64,000 nucleotides of DNA from an uncultured Treponema sp. (GTDB lineage: Bacteria > Spirochaetota > Spirochaetia > Treponematales > Treponemataceae), in the NCBI GenBank assembly GCA_946411505.1, contig CAMKEG010000001.1:682001-746000 (forward strand), in the 5' to 3' direction. Below, piece by piece: positions 17,612 through 26,683 of this stretch. Below the pieces are notes generated by a model. The model searched no databases, had not been told where the DNA came from, and was given only the letters and a program-made list of their open reading frames with translations. How positions within the stretch are numbered: the first letter of the stretch is position 1; every line of letters starts with the position of its first letter. The translations under genes and the position numbers were made by a program.

Positions 17612-18604
17612 ATGCCCGACACACAATCGTTCTACAAAAAATGCGCGCAGTGCCCGCGTTCTTGCGGCGTGGACAGGACCGCGGGGCAAAAGGGCTTTTG
17701 CGGCGAGGACAACCGCTTGCGGGCGGCCGTGGCTTGCCTGCACTTTGGGGAGGAGCCATTTGTGACGGTCTTTGGCGGAAGCGGAACGATTTTCCTTACC
17801 GGCTGCACCTTGGCCTGCGCCTTTTGCCAAAACTACCAAATAAGCCAAAAAGGCTACGGAAAGGAAATCAGCAAGGACGGCTTTGTCCGCATTTGCCTGG
17901 ACTTGCAAAAGGCGGGAGCGGAAAACATCAACCTTGTCACGCCCAGCCACCAGATTCCGCTTTTGGCCGAATATTTGACGGCCGCCCGCGATTTTGGCCT
18001 TGCGATTCCTATTTGCTGGAACTCAAGCGGCTACGAAAGCGTGGAAAGCTTGGAGCTTTTGCGCGGCTTGGTTGACATTTGGCTTCCTGACATAAAGACC
18101 TTGAACGCGGCCCTTTCCAAAAAACTTTTCAACGCCCCAGACTACCCCGAGGCAGCGAAAGCCGCCCTTTTATGGATGACGGAAGCTTCTCCGCTAAAAA
18201 TCGTCGAGGCAAAAAAAGACGGCGAGACTCGCGAAAAAATAATGAGCGGCGTCATCGCGCGCCACCTATTCTTGCCGGGCCGCTTTGAGGAAAGCGCCGA
18301 CGTTCTTGACTGGCTAAAGAAAAACCTCGACGGCCGCGCGGTGATTTCGCTAATGTCGCAATACACGCCGGTTCCGTTTAAGGAGGACGCGGAGGCGCTG
18401 CAAAAAAGGCTTGGCTCTTTGGATGCGATCCAAAACCGCCTTGTGTCCCGCCAAGAGGACGCGGACTTACAGGACTTGATAGAAGCCTACGACTTTGAAA
18501 CGCTTTTTTACCAAGAGCTTTCCGACGACACAAGCTGGCTCCCCGACTTTACAAGGCCAGAGCCTTTTGGAAACAAGCTTGCGAAAGTTTTGTGGCGCGC
18601 GTAA
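17612..18604 (+). CDS. PflX-type radical SAM protein
   Basis: 330 residues. The radical SAM cluster motif is GCTLACAFCQNYQIS (CxxxCxxC) and an N-terminal Cys group (CAQCPRSCGVDRTAGQKGFCG) resembles the COG1313/PflX family, distant relatives of pyruvate formate-lyase activase. The family is largely uncharacterised; it could activate a glycyl radical enzyme, but no partner other than NrdD is in the window and NrdD has its own NrdG. A GCGAGG element precedes the ATG. It appears to be a single-gene unit. Confidence 0.8.
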   Translation: MPDTQSFYKKCAQCPRSCGVDRTAGQKGFCGEDNRLRAAVACLHFGEEPFVTVFGGSGTIFLTGCTLACAFCQNYQISQKGYGKEISKDGFVRICLDLQKAGAENINLVTPSHQIPLLAEYLTAARDFGLAIPICWNSSGYESVESLELLRGLVDIWLPDIKTLNAALSKKLFNAPDYPEAAKAALLWMTEASPLKIVEAKKDGETREKIMSGVIARHLFLPGRFEESADVLDWLKKNLDGRAVISLMSQYTPVPFKEDAEALQKRLGSLDAIQNRLVSRQEDADLQDLIEAYDFETLFYQELSDDTSWLPDFTRPEPFGNKLAKVLWRA

Positions 18605-18780
18605 AAAAAAACAGAGCGCTCCCAGTCGTTGGGCGATTGTCGGAACGGGCAGCGACCATAGGTCGCGGTGAAACAACTCGAAATACCAGTTACGGTCTTG
18701 CAAGCATAATTCACGAGTTGCCCCTTACAATAATCCAAATTCCCGCGAAAATTTTCCTACCGCTTTTCCGCAAAGCGCGC

Positions 18781-18786
18781 TATAAT
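18781..18786 (+). promoter_or_regulatory. -10 element for malQ
   Basis: A perfect TATAAT, in the same GCGCGCTATAAT context as at 7091-7102, ends eight bases before the malQ ATG, with no ribosome-binding site between. No good -35 hexamer is seen at 17 nt. Confidence 0.45.
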
Positions 18787-18794
18787 TTTGTTAT

Positions 18795-20825
18795 ATGAAC
18801 GAATCCCTTTTAAAAAAAATGACTGGCGTTGCCGTTCCGCTTGGCGCGCTTTGGACAAAAGAGTCTCCGGCAATCGGAGAGTTTCCTTCGCTAAAAAAGT
18901 TCGCTTCCTTTTGCAAAAGCGCGGGGCTAAAGATAATCCAGCTGCTTCCGGTAAACGACACGGGAACTCAAAGCTCGCCCTACTCAGGGCTATCCGCCTT
19001 CGCGCTGCATCCGATTTACGTTTGCATAAAGGACCTTCCGGAATTTTCCGCGCTCTACAAAAGCGACAAAAATTTCAAGACAGAATACGACTTGTTCCTC
19101 CAGTTCCACCCCTACAAAAGCCGCTACGACTACCAAGGAATCCTTGACAAAAAAATCGCGCTCCTTATGCGCCTTTACCAGACGACGGACACCGCCTCCG
19201 CCTCAAAGCCCGACGCCGTCCTTGCCTCTTGGATAAAAAAGAACGAATGGATAAAGGCCTACGCGGTCTACAAAAACTTAAAGTGGAAGTACATGCAGGC
19301 CTCTTGGAAGGCTTGGAAAAAAGATGACCAAGTTCCCGGAACGGAAGAAATCGAGCGCAGGTGGAGCGACAAGGCGCTTAAAAAAGACCAGCTCTTTTAC
19401 GCTTGGCTTCAAATGCGCGCCGCAGAGCAGTTTGCCGATGCCGCAGCCGCCGTAAAAAAGGCCGGCATAATCCTTAAGGGCGACATGCCGATTATGATGA
19501 ACGAAGACTCCTGCGACGCTTGGGCGCATCCGGAATTCTTTGACCACAGCTTGCGCGCGGGCTCTCCCGCCGACGGCCCAAATCCATGCGGCCAAAACTG
19601 GGGCTTCCCGACCTACAATTGGAAAAACCTAAAGGCCGCGGACTATTCTTGGTGGATAGACCGCCTAAAAAGCGCGGAAAAGTATTACCAGGCCTACAGG
19701 CTTGACCACATCTTGGGCTTTTTTAGAATTTGGGCGATACCCGAGCGCGAGACAACCGCGCTCCTTGGCCGAAGCGAGCCTGGAAGCCCGATAAGCCGCG
19801 ACGAGTTGCTGGAAGCTGGCTTTAACGAAGGCCGCATTCATTGGCTGGCCGAGCCCCACGTTCCCACAGGAGACATAGACTACTTTACTTGGAACCACGA
19901 GGCCTCCACAAAAATCTTGGAGAAAATCGCGACAAAGCTTCCGGGAGAGGAACTGTGGAATTTTAAAAGCTCGGTCAAAGGCGACAAGGACATTTACGAA
20001 GCCGACTTTAAAGGCCTTTGCCAGGCGGAAGCCGAGCAAAAAATAAAGGAAGCGCTTGCAAAAAAATGGCGCGACAGGACCTTGCGCGAAATTAAAAAAG
20101 ACAAGTTCGTCGCGCTTTGGACTTACCAAAACACCTACCCTTGGTCAACCTTGAACGACGACGAAAAGAAAAAGCTGCAAGCCTTGGTGGACGCTCATCG
20201 CGCGAAGGAAGAAGGCCTTTGGAAAAAGCAAGCCTCCGACATTTTGCAAGCGCTCACAAAAAGCGTCGGCATGGTTCCCTGCGGAGAGGACTTGGGCGTA
20301 AACCTTGCGGCCGTTCCCCAAGTCATGGGCAAAAACAAAATCCTCCGCCTCAACGTTGTCCGCTGGAGCCGCGACTGGGGAACGCAAGGCTCGCCCTACG
20401 TTCAGTTCGCCGACTACCCGCCGCTTAGCGTGACGACTACAAGCGTCCACGACTCTTCGACAATCCGCCAATGGTGGACCGAAGAAAAAGAAAGCGCGGC
20501 GGCCTTCTTTAAGGCCAACGGAAAAATTTTCGCCGACAACGGAATCTTTGAAAATAATTTTGAAACCTTCACCGAAAAAACCGCGCGCTCTATTTTGGAA
20601 GCGGCGGCGACAAGCGCGAGCCTTTGGGCGATTCATCCGCTTCAAGACTTTTTGTACTTGCAAAAAAAATATTGGCTCTCCGACGCAAAGGACGAGCGCG
20701 TGAACGTTCCGGGCCAAGTGACCGAGTTCAATTGGACATACAGGATTCCCGCGAGCGTGGAAGAATTGTCCGCCGACAAAACGCTTTGCGACGAAATAAA
20801 TTTTCTTGCAAAAAAAAGAAAGTAG
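18795..20825 (+). CDS. malQ: 4-alpha-glucanotransferase (GH77)
   Basis: 676 residues. The GH77 catalytic residues can be placed: nucleophile Asp304 in RLDHILGFFRIW, acid/base Glu498 in GEDLG and Asp553 in TSVHDSSTIRQWW. The enzyme transfers maltodextrin segments between glucans, serving glycogen or maltodextrin use. The N-terminal region VPLGALWTKESPAIGEF is typical. It precedes a GH13-family gene by 20 bases, so the two are probably one transcription unit for alpha-glucan metabolism. The start has a -10 element eight bases upstream and no Shine-Dalgarno. Confidence 0.93.
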   Translation: MNESLLKKMTGVAVPLGALWTKESPAIGEFPSLKKFASFCKSAGLKIIQLLPVNDTGTQSSPYSGLSAFALHPIYVCIKDLPEFSALYKSDKNFKTEYDLFLQFHPYKSRYDYQGILDKKIALLMRLYQTTDTASASKPDAVLASWIKKNEWIKAYAVYKNLKWKYMQASWKAWKKDDQVPGTEEIERRWSDKALKKDQLFYAWLQMRAAEQFADAAAAVKKAGIILKGDMPIMMNEDSCDAWAHPEFFDHSLRAGSPADGPNPCGQNWGFPTYNWKNLKAADYSWWIDRLKSAEKYYQAYRLDHILGFFRIWAIPERETTALLGRSEPGSPISRDELLEAGFNEGRIHWLAEPHVPTGDIDYFTWNHEASTKILEKIATKLPGEELWNFKSSVKGDKDIYEADFKGLCQAEAEQKIKEALAKKWRDRTLREIKKDKFVALWTYQNTYPWSTLNDDEKKKLQALVDAHRAKEEGLWKKQASDILQALTKSVGMVPCGEDLGVNLAAVPQVMGKNKILRLNVVRWSRDWGTQGSPYVQFADYPPLSVTTTSVHDSSTIRQWWTEEKESAAAFFKANGKIFADNGIFENNFETFTEKTARSILEAAATSASLWAIHPLQDFLYLQKKYWLSDAKDERVNVPGQVTEFNWTYRIPASVEELSADKTLCDEINFLAKKRK

Positions 20826-20845
20826 GTTTATAATATAAGGGTAAT

Positions 20846-23800
20846 ATGAAAATTTCTTGCAACGAGTTTCACGTTTCAAAAGACATTCGCGACAAGTGCG
20901 ACTTTGACTCATCGCTTTACTCTTCAAGCGGAAACGTCATCATCACCGATTTAAAGAAAGTCAGAATTTTCGCGGAAAAGCTCAACCAGTATTACGACAA
21001 AATAGGACTAAGCGAAAAGCGGATCAGCGCGGGCCAGCTTAACGCGATGGGCTTGATTGACGAAATCTTGCACTACGTTTCGATGCTTTACCGCCGCGAC
21101 GTTCTAAAGGCTTCGTTTGAAGGAGCGCTCGCCGCCCTCGACCAAAAATTCGGAAAAGAAAAAATCGACGAAATCCTTTTGCAGTTCACAAACGAGTATC
21201 CGCCCACAACGGTTTACCGCAAAGAAATTTCAGCGGAGGAATACTTAAAGCAAAGCGCCGTCGACGCGGGAACAAAGCTTTTGCGGACAAACCGAGAGGC
21301 CACGTTTGAAGAGATGATGATGCTTCACTTGGCCAACGAAAACCCGGCCTTCGCAAAGTTCTCCGTTCTCTTTAGCGAAACAAAGCTCAGAAAAAACCCG
21401 GTCTACGCCCAAGCCTGGGAAGAGACGCAAAAATACTTTAAGGGCCAGCCAAAGTTCGGCCCCTTCAACAACGACTTTGTCACATTCTTGCGCGAGCCGG
21501 TGGCCTTTAGCCCAAAAAGCCTTCGCGGCCAATTGCAGTACATCCTAAAGCATTGGATGTACCTTATCGGAGAATGGCTCAAAAAGCGCCTCTTGGCAAG
21601 CCTTGACACCCTTAGCGAAGAAGAAAAGGCCGCTTGGCGCGGAATCAAGGGCGGTGAAGTAGAAATGTCGCCCTACAGCTACGAAAACTTGATGAACGAA
21701 TACGAGCGCTACTCGCCCGACCGCGACTGGATGCCAAAAGTGGTCTTGATGGCAAAGACCATTCTTGTTTGGCTTTACCAGCTTACCAAAAAGTACGGCC
21801 GCCCGATCGAGCGCCTTGACCAGATTCCCGACGAGGAACTGGACACGCTTCGCGACCAAGGCTTCACGGGCCTTTGGCTCATCGGCCTTTGGGAACGAAG
21901 CAACGCCTCAAAGCGCATAAAGCAAATCTGCGGAAACCCTGAGGCGGCCTCTTCCGCCTATTCATTGATGGACTACACAATCGCCGGAAACCTTGGCGGC
22001 TGGGACGCCTTGGACAACTTGCGCCGCCGCTTGTGGCAGCGCGGAATCAGGCTTGCAAGCGACATGGTTCCAAACCACACGGCGATGGACAGCCGCTGGG
22101 TCGTCGAACGGCCCGACCTTTTCATGCAAAGGCGCGACTGCCCCTTCCCGCAATACACATTCAACGGCGAAAACCTTAGCCATGACGGCCGCGTCAGCGT
22201 TTACTTGGAAGACCATTACTATTCTAAGAGCGACTGCGCGGTGGTCTTTAAGCGCGTGGACAACCAAACAGGCGACGTCCGCTACATTTACCACGGAAAC
22301 GACGGCACCGGAATGCCTTGGAACGACACCGCGCAAATCGACTTTTTGAACCCCGCCGCGCGCGAGGCCGTAATACAGGACATTTTGCACGTGGCCAGGA
22401 ACTTTCCGATAATCCGCTTTGACGCGGCCATGGTTCTTGCAAAAAAGCACATACGCCGCCTTTGGTACCCCGAGCCGGGACACGGAGGAGACATCGCCAC
22501 GCGAAGCGAATACGCGATTTCAAGCCAAGCATTTGAGGACGCGATTCCCAACGAGTTTTGGCGCGAGGTCGTGGACCGCGTGGCCAAGGAAGTGCCCGAC
22601 ACGCTGCTTTTGGCCGAAGCCTTTTGGATGCTCGAAGGCTACTTTGTCCGCACGCTCGGAATGCACCGCGTCTACAATTCCGCCTTTATGAACATGCTCA
22701 AAAAGGAAGAGAACCAAAAGTACCGCGACACGGTCAAGAACACGATAAAATTCGACCCGCAAATCCTAAAGCGCTACGTAAACTTCATGAACAACCCCGA
22801 CGAGGAAACCGCCGTGGCGCAGTTCGGAAAGGGCGACAAGTACTTTGGCGTCTGCACTCTTATGGTCACGATGCCCGGCCTTCCGATGTTCGGCCACGGC
22901 CAAATCGAAGGCTTTGAAGAAAAATACGGAATGGAATACACGCGCGCCTACCGCGACGAAAAGCCCGACGAAGGCTTGGTAAACGGCCACTGGCAGCTGA
23001 TATTCCCGCTCATGAAAAAGCGCTGGCTCTTTGCCCAGGTCGAAGACTTCCTTTTCTACGACGTTTGGGACAACGGCCGCGTAAACGAAAACGTCTTCGC
23101 CTACTCCAACCGCGTCGGAAACGAAGCCGCCGTGGTCTTCTACAACAACAAGTACGAAAGCGCTTCTGGCTGGATAAAGCAATCCTGCGAATACGCGGTA
23201 AAGACCGGCCACGGCGACGAAAAGGTCATGACAAGCCGCTCGATAAGCGAAGGCCTTGGCCTTAGCGCCGAAGACGACAAATACCTTATATTCCGCGAAA
23301 GCCGGGCAAACCTTTGGTACGTCCGAAAATCGTCCGACATTTGCCGCGACGGAATGTTCATAAACCTCAGGGGCTTTGAATGCCAGGTCATGCTTGACGT
23401 TCACCAAGTGAGCGACACTCTTGACAAAAAGTGGAGCACTCTGAACAGCGTTTTGGCCGGAAAAGGCTGCGCGAACCTTGAGGTTGAATGGGAAGAAATC
23501 CGCTACAAGGAATTGTACGCCGCCTTGTCCGCCTTTGTGAACGAAGACTTCTACAAAAAAGGCCTTGCAATCCTAAAAAAGCCGGCCGCCGCTGGAATCA
23601 AAAAATTCTTGGATTCAAGCAAAAAAGCAGCGCTGGCCTTTTACCAAAAAGCCGACCTTTTCCGCTCTCAAGACCATAAAATTTTTGGCGAGCCTTCAAA
23701 GCCCCTAAGCGCGGCGGCCGCCCAAAAATCGGCGCAAGACCAATTCAAGGCTTTTGAAAAATCCTTTAAGAAGGCTTGCAAAATCGCGGCCGCCAAAAAA

Positions 23801-24934
23801 GGCGCCAAAGATTTGTCAAAGGCAAAGAACGCCGCGGACTTTGTTCTTTACGGCGAAAGCTTAAATTGGACAAATCCCGAAATCCTGCTTTCAGAATGCG
23901 TCGCGCTTAGCCTTGCCGAGCGGGCCTTCGCGGCGCGCTGGTCGCTTGACAGAAAATTCTGCGAAGCCATGCAGGCGGCCGGCGTTGAATGGAAAGGCCA
24001 GAGGGACGTTTTGTACCGAGCCTTTGTCCTTGCAAAAATTAGCGGCCTTGACTTGACCGCAAGCAAGGCCAAGAAGACGGGAAAAGCGGCGGCTTCGAAA
24101 AAAACTGCGGCCGCAAATCCAGCGCTGGCGCTAGCCTCTTTGTGCTGCGAAAGCGCGGACGCCGTCGCCTTAAGCCGCGCCAACTCTTTTGACAACGTAG
24201 TATGGTTCAACAAGGAAGAGCTTGACAGAAGCCTTTTCTTGGCGGCCCAAAACGAATTTATTTTGGGAACCAATTCCGACAAGGATATCCTTGCCTTTTA
24301 CAAGCTTATGGCCGCCGCGCAAGAAAAGGCGCAATACAAGTGCCGCGCTCTTGTGGAGCAGTTTGAGCCGCAAAAGCCAAAGGCCAAAAAGGCCGCGTCA
24401 AAGAAAGCCGAGGCAAAGAAGGCGCCCGCAAAGAAGGCCGCGACAAAAACTGTAAAGGCCGCCGCGAAAAGCGCCGAAAATAAAACAACAAAGAAAGTTG
24501 CAAAAACCGCTCCCAAAAAAGCGGCCGCAACAACAAAACAGTCCAAGGCAAAGTCCGCCGCAAAAGCGACGGGAACTTTGGAAAAAAATAAAAAGGCTTT
24601 GAAAAAAGCCGGGGGAAGGAATATGGCAGAAACAACAGCCAAGAAGCCGGCCGCTAAGAAAGCGCCCGCCAAAAAACCCGCCGCCAAAAAGCCGGCCGCC
24701 AAAAAGGCGCCCGCTAAAAAGACAGCGGAAAAGAAAACTGTAGCCAAGAAGGCCGCAGCCAAGAAGCCCGCCGCAAAGAAGCCGGCCGCCAAAAAGGCGC
24801 CCGCCAAAAAAACAGCGGCAAAAAAGCCTGTAGCGAAGAAGGCTCCGGCCAAGAAAGCTCCGGCTAAAAAGACAACGGCCGCCAAAAAGCCCGCCGCAAA
24901 GAAGGCTCCGGCCAAGAAACCCGCGGCAAAATAA
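20846..24934 (+). CDS. Giant GH13-type alpha-glucan enzyme with a Lys/Ala-rich histone-H1-like tail
   Basis: 1362 residues. Residues 1-330 are a helical N-terminal region I do not recognise. A GH13 barrel follows: DMVPNH at 406-411, nucleophile Asp526 in RFDAAMVL, acid/base Glu591 in LLAEAFWM and Asp652 in MNNPDEETA, where the usual NHD is NPD. Residues 870-1170 are a mixed helical region. From about 1173 the protein is a 190-residue tail of AKK/PAAKK repeats like histone H1 or chlamydial Hc2. No stop separates enzyme and tail, but an internal ATG at 24623 with a strong ribosome-binding site could release the tail alone. AAGGG precedes the ATG at 20846. The substrate is likely an alpha-glucan, given malQ upstream. 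Confidence 0.85.
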   Translation: MKISCNEFHVSKDIRDKCDFDSSLYSSSGNVIITDLKKVRIFAEKLNQYYDKIGLSEKRISAGQLNAMGLIDEILHYVSMLYRRDVLKASFEGALAALDQKFGKEKIDEILLQFTNEYPPTTVYRKEISAEEYLKQSAVDAGTKLLRTNREATFEEMMMLHLANENPAFAKFSVLFSETKLRKNPVYAQAWEETQKYFKGQPKFGPFNNDFVTFLREPVAFSPKSLRGQLQYILKHWMYLIGEWLKKRLLASLDTLSEEEKAAWRGIKGGEVEMSPYSYENLMNEYERYSPDRDWMPKVVLMAKTILVWLYQLTKKYGRPIERLDQIPDEELDTLRDQGFTGLWLIGLWERSNASKRIKQICGNPEAASSAYSLMDYTIAGNLGGWDALDNLRRRLWQRGIRLASDMVPNHTAMDSRWVVERPDLFMQRRDCPFPQYTFNGENLSHDGRVSVYLEDHYYSKSDCAVVFKRVDNQTGDVRYIYHGNDGTGMPWNDTAQIDFLNPAAREAVIQDILHVARNFPIIRFDAAMVLAKKHIRRLWYPEPGHGGDIATRSEYAISSQAFEDAIPNEFWREVVDRVAKEVPDTLLLAEAFWMLEGYFVRTLGMHRVYNSAFMNMLKKEENQKYRDTVKNTIKFDPQILKRYVNFMNNPDEETAVAQFGKGDKYFGVCTLMVTMPGLPMFGHGQIEGFEEKYGMEYTRAYRDEKPDEGLVNGHWQLIFPLMKKRWLFAQVEDFLFYDVWDNGRVNENVFAYSNRVGNEAAVVFYNNKYESASGWIKQSCEYAVKTGHGDEKVMTSRSISEGLGLSAEDDKYLIFRESRANLWYVRKSSDICRDGMFINLRGFECQVMLDVHQVSDTLDKKWSTLNSVLAGKGCANLEVEWEEIRYKELYAALSAFVNEDFYKKGLAILKKPAAAGIKKFLDSSKKAALAFYQKADLFRSQDHKIFGEPSKPLSAAAAQKSAQDQFKAFEKSFKKACKIAAAKKGAKDLSKAKNAADFVLYGESLNWTNPEILLSECVALSLAERAFAARWSLDRKFCEAMQAAGVEWKGQRDVLYRAFVLAKISGLDLTASKAKKTGKAAASKKTAAANPALALASLCCESADAVALSRANSFDNVVWFNKEELDRSLFLAAQNEFILGTNSDKDILAFYKLMAAAQEKAQYKCRALVEQFEPQKPKAKKAASKKAEAKKAPAKKAATKTVKAAAKSAENKTTKKVAKTAPKKAAATTKQSKAKSAAKATGTLEKNKKALKKAGGRNMAETTAKKPAAKKAPAKKPAAKKPAAKKAPAKKTAEKKTVAKKAAAKKPAAKKPAAKKAPAKKTAAKKPVAKKAPAKKAPAKKTTAAKKPAAKKAPAKKPAAK
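24623..24934 (+). CDS. Nested in-frame histone-H1-like protein (internal start)
   Basis: Codon 1260 of the GH13 frame is an ATG preceded at once by GGGGGAAGGA (24611-24620), the best-placed ribosome-binding site in this gene. Translation from it would give a 103-residue protein beginning [18 protein letters not shown], almost entirely Lys, Ala, Pro and Thr, resembling free H1-like nucleoid proteins. Such proteins normally exist as separate genes. I infer either dual expression from one gene or a recent fusion of an upstream enzyme to a pre-existing H1-like gene whose start site survives. Confidence 0.6.
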   Translation: MAETTAKKPAAKKAPAKKPAAKKPAAKKAPAKKTAEKKTVAKKAAAKKPAAKKPAAKKAPAKKTAAKKPVAKKAPAKKAPAKKTTAAKKPAAKKAPAKKPAAK

Positions 24935-24950
24935 GCTGCCGCCTAACGAA

Positions 24951-24984
24951 AAAAAGTCCGCTTAAGAGCGGACTTTTTTTTTCG
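24951..24984. terminator. Rho-independent terminator after the GH13 gene
   Basis: Stem AAAAAGTCCGC with loop TTAAGA and GCGGACTTTTT, followed by a T run. It is symmetric enough to serve the convergent lipoprotein operon too. Confidence 0.85.
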
Positions 24985-25002
24985 CGTTTTTTTGATTAAG
25001 AT

Positions 25003-25545
25003 TTATTCAACAACGCTAATAGAATCCAACAAATCGGACATCGCGCCGCTAAGGCTTTCAAACTCCTCTTTGTCAAAAACAAAGTCAATCATCAAAGCCT
25101 TGGGATTGTCAAGGGAATAGACAAAAACCTTGTCGGTCAAAATGTCTCCGGCGTTGACAACCATCGAGCAAATCTTTAGGCCGTCGTTTCCGTCGCGGGG
25201 ATTAAGCTGAACGTCGCCAACCTGTTCAAGCTGTTTTTTCAAAGCCGTCATATAATTGTAGACGACGTCCTCGCCCTCGCCTCCAAGATTAATCAAGGCG
25301 GAAGAAATCAGTATGGCGGATTTTTTTGACTTGCTCAAATACATTTTTTCCGCGGCGAGGTCAACGCCCTCCATGCCTGAAGCGACCGGAGGAATTTGCT
25401 CTCCGCTCAAATCGTAAAGAGTTTGAGGCGGCGTTGTCAAAGTGAAACCGTTTACGTTGATTGTCCTTTGTCCGGAAAAGGAGCAAGATGCGAGCAAAAG
25501 GGCCAACACAGACAAAGAAAGAAAAGAAAAAACGTTTTTATTCAT
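25003..25545 (-). CDS. Lipoprotein of unknown function
   Basis: 180 residues. The signal peptide ends in LLASC, a normal lipobox with Cys at about residue 21. The mature part has no family I recognise; it is soluble and acidic and ends in a helix (LSGAMSDLLDSISVVE). It is the last gene of a three-gene lipoprotein operon starting at 26411, two bases after the stop of the previous gene. Envelope localisation is likely; role unknown. Confidence 0.75.
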   Translation of the reverse strand: MNKNVFSFLSLSVLALLLASCSFSGQRTINVNGFTLTTPPQTLYDLSGEQIPPVASGMEGVDLAAEKMYLSKSKKSAILISSALINLGGEGEDVVYNYMTALKKQLEQVGDVQLNPRDGNDGLKICSMVVNAGDILTDKVFVYSLDNPKALMIDFVFDKEEFESLSGAMSDLLDSISVVE

Positions 25546-25547
25546 TT

Positions 25548-26111
25548 TTAAAGTTCGGAGACTCCATCTTTAATGACATATCTTAACTTGATCAAAGCTT
25601 CCTTGAAGTCCTTGCTTTCAACCTTGCCTAAAAACTCTCCTGTCTTTAGATTCTTGAAAAGCAAGAAAAGAGGTTCGGAGCTGTAAGCCAAGCTTGTAAA
25701 ATCGGCGGGGAGCATTTCCATCTCGTAGCGCTGGCCGTTCATTTCGACGTCTTTATACAAAAGCTTCGCTTTGGAGCAAAGGTATTCCTTTCCGCCAGAC
25801 TCAAAGGCGACCAAAACATTATCCGGCTCTTGGCCAAAAATCTGGTCGTAAAGCATGTAGCGCACAACAGGATTGTCCGTCAATTCAGAATCCATGACAT
25901 GAATTGTGGCGTCAATCTGAAGCAGGCAATTTTTTTTCTTGATTGTTATTTGATGAACGAAATATTGCTGAACGCCCGTTTGAAGCATGAACTCAGCAAT
26001 TCTAGGCTTGGACGCGCAAGAAGAAAAAAGCGCGGCGGCCAAAAAAAAGGCAAAAAAAACAAAGCGGGAAATCCCGCAAGACTTGCTCGTAGAATTTTCC
26101 CGCTTTTTCAT
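25548..26111 (-). CDS. Lipoprotein of unknown function
   Basis: 187 residues from the ATG at 26111; a TTG one codon earlier is possible. After a charged N-terminus a hydrophobic stretch ends in LFSSC, a lipobox. I do not recognise the mature domain, which looks beta-rich. The start lies three bases after the stop of the TRL-like gene, so translation is coupled. Probably a surface or periplasmic lipoprotein working with its two neighbours. Confidence 0.72.
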   Translation of the reverse strand: MKKRENSTSKSCGISRFVFFAFFLAAALFSSCASKPRIAEFMLQTGVQQYFVHQITIKKKNCLLQIDATIHVMDSELTDNPVVRYMLYDQIFGQEPDNVLVAFESGGKEYLCSKAKLLYKDVEMNGQRYEMEMLPADFTSLAYSSEPLFLLFKNLKTGEFLGKVESKDFKEALIKLRYVIKDGVSEL

Positions 26112-26114
26112 CAA

Positions 26115-26411
26115 TTACTCACCAGTAACGATTGTTGTTGTCCAAGAAACGATACCGAGGATGTTCTTGTTCAAAACATCAACTGTAGAGATTCTTGAGA
26201 TGCCGCCGTTCTTGGCAGCTGTCTGGATTGAGTAGTCCTTGTAAAGGAACTTGGGTTTGATTGTAAGAGCGCCGAACAAAGTCATTGTCTCGGCTTCTCC
26301 AACCTTTGATCCAACCGCGTTAGCTGTGGCGTTAACCGGGCTAACTGATGTACAAGCGGCCAATCCGAGTGTCAAAGCGGCGGCAGCGATGAGTGTTGTG
26401 AGCTTTTTCAT
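26115..26411 (-). CDS. TRL-like small lipoprotein
   Basis: 98 residues. The signal peptide ends in LAAC, followed by TSVSPVNATANAVGSKVGEA and a closing region AAKNGGISRISTVDVLNKNILG. This pattern matches the TRL-like (tRNA-associated locus) lipoprotein family, whose role is unknown. A strong AAGGAGG lies before the ATG and a consensus promoter is about 70 bases upstream. It heads the lipoprotein operon and is divergent from nrdD. Confidence 0.75.
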   Translation of the reverse strand: MKKLTTLIAAAALTLGLAACTSVSPVNATANAVGSKVGEAETMTLFGALTIKPKFLYKDYSIQTAAKNGGISRISTVDVLNKNILGIVSWTTTIVTGE

Positions 26412-26473
26412 TATAAAAGCCTCCTTTTTATGATTCCCTCTCCCAGAATCAAATCTGATTAAAGGGTTTTAAT

Positions 26474-26502
26474 AGAATACACGACTTTTCGCCATTTGTC
26501 AA
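26474..26502 (-). promoter_or_regulatory. Sigma70 promoter of the lipoprotein operon
   Basis: On the minus strand TTGACA (26502-26497), 17-nt spacer, TATTCT (26479-26474). The leader of about 55 nt carries a normal AAGGAGG ribosome-binding site. Confidence 0.75.
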
Positions 26503-26545
26503 GTTTAATAACTGTTTTTTATTTTGATTTTTTTGTTTTTTTCGC

Positions 26546-26574
26546 TAGACAAAAAACGCTATTAGTAGTATTAT
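26546..26574 (+). promoter_or_regulatory. Promoter of nrdD
   Basis: TAGACA (26546-26551), 17-nt spacer, TATTAT (26569-26574). The first candidate NrdR box lies across the spacer and -10, the second just downstream of the predicted transcription start. Confidence 0.55.
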
Positions 26575-26603
26575 TAATAAAAGATTGACGCTACATCTAG
26601 CGT
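26556..26603 (+). promoter_or_regulatory. Pair of candidate NrdR boxes
   Basis: Box 1 ACGCTATTAGTAGTAT (26556-26571) and box 2 ACGCTACATCTAGCGT (26588-26603) match the 16-bp NrdR consensus ACACWATATATWGTGT at about 11 and 12 positions. Box 2 is a perfect ACGCTA/TAGCGT palindrome. They start 32 bp apart, three helical turns, as is usual for NrdR box pairs. Confidence 0.65.
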
Positions 26604-26683
26604 TTGCAAGCAATCGCAATAAAAAAGGGAGGAAATCGGCGGGAAGCGCGACAAAAAGAAACGCTCCAAGCTAACAAAAAAAA

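Noticed and set aside
24298..24915. Antisense frame rich in Ala/Phe/Gly opposite the Lys-rich tail
   Set aside because: It is the complement of AAG/GCC repeats and appears hydrophobic only for that reason.
20846..24934. Sequencing frameshift joining two genes
   Set aside because: The frame stays open with normal codon use up to the tail and the internal ATG is in frame, so a fusion with internal initiation is simpler; a raw-read check would still be useful.
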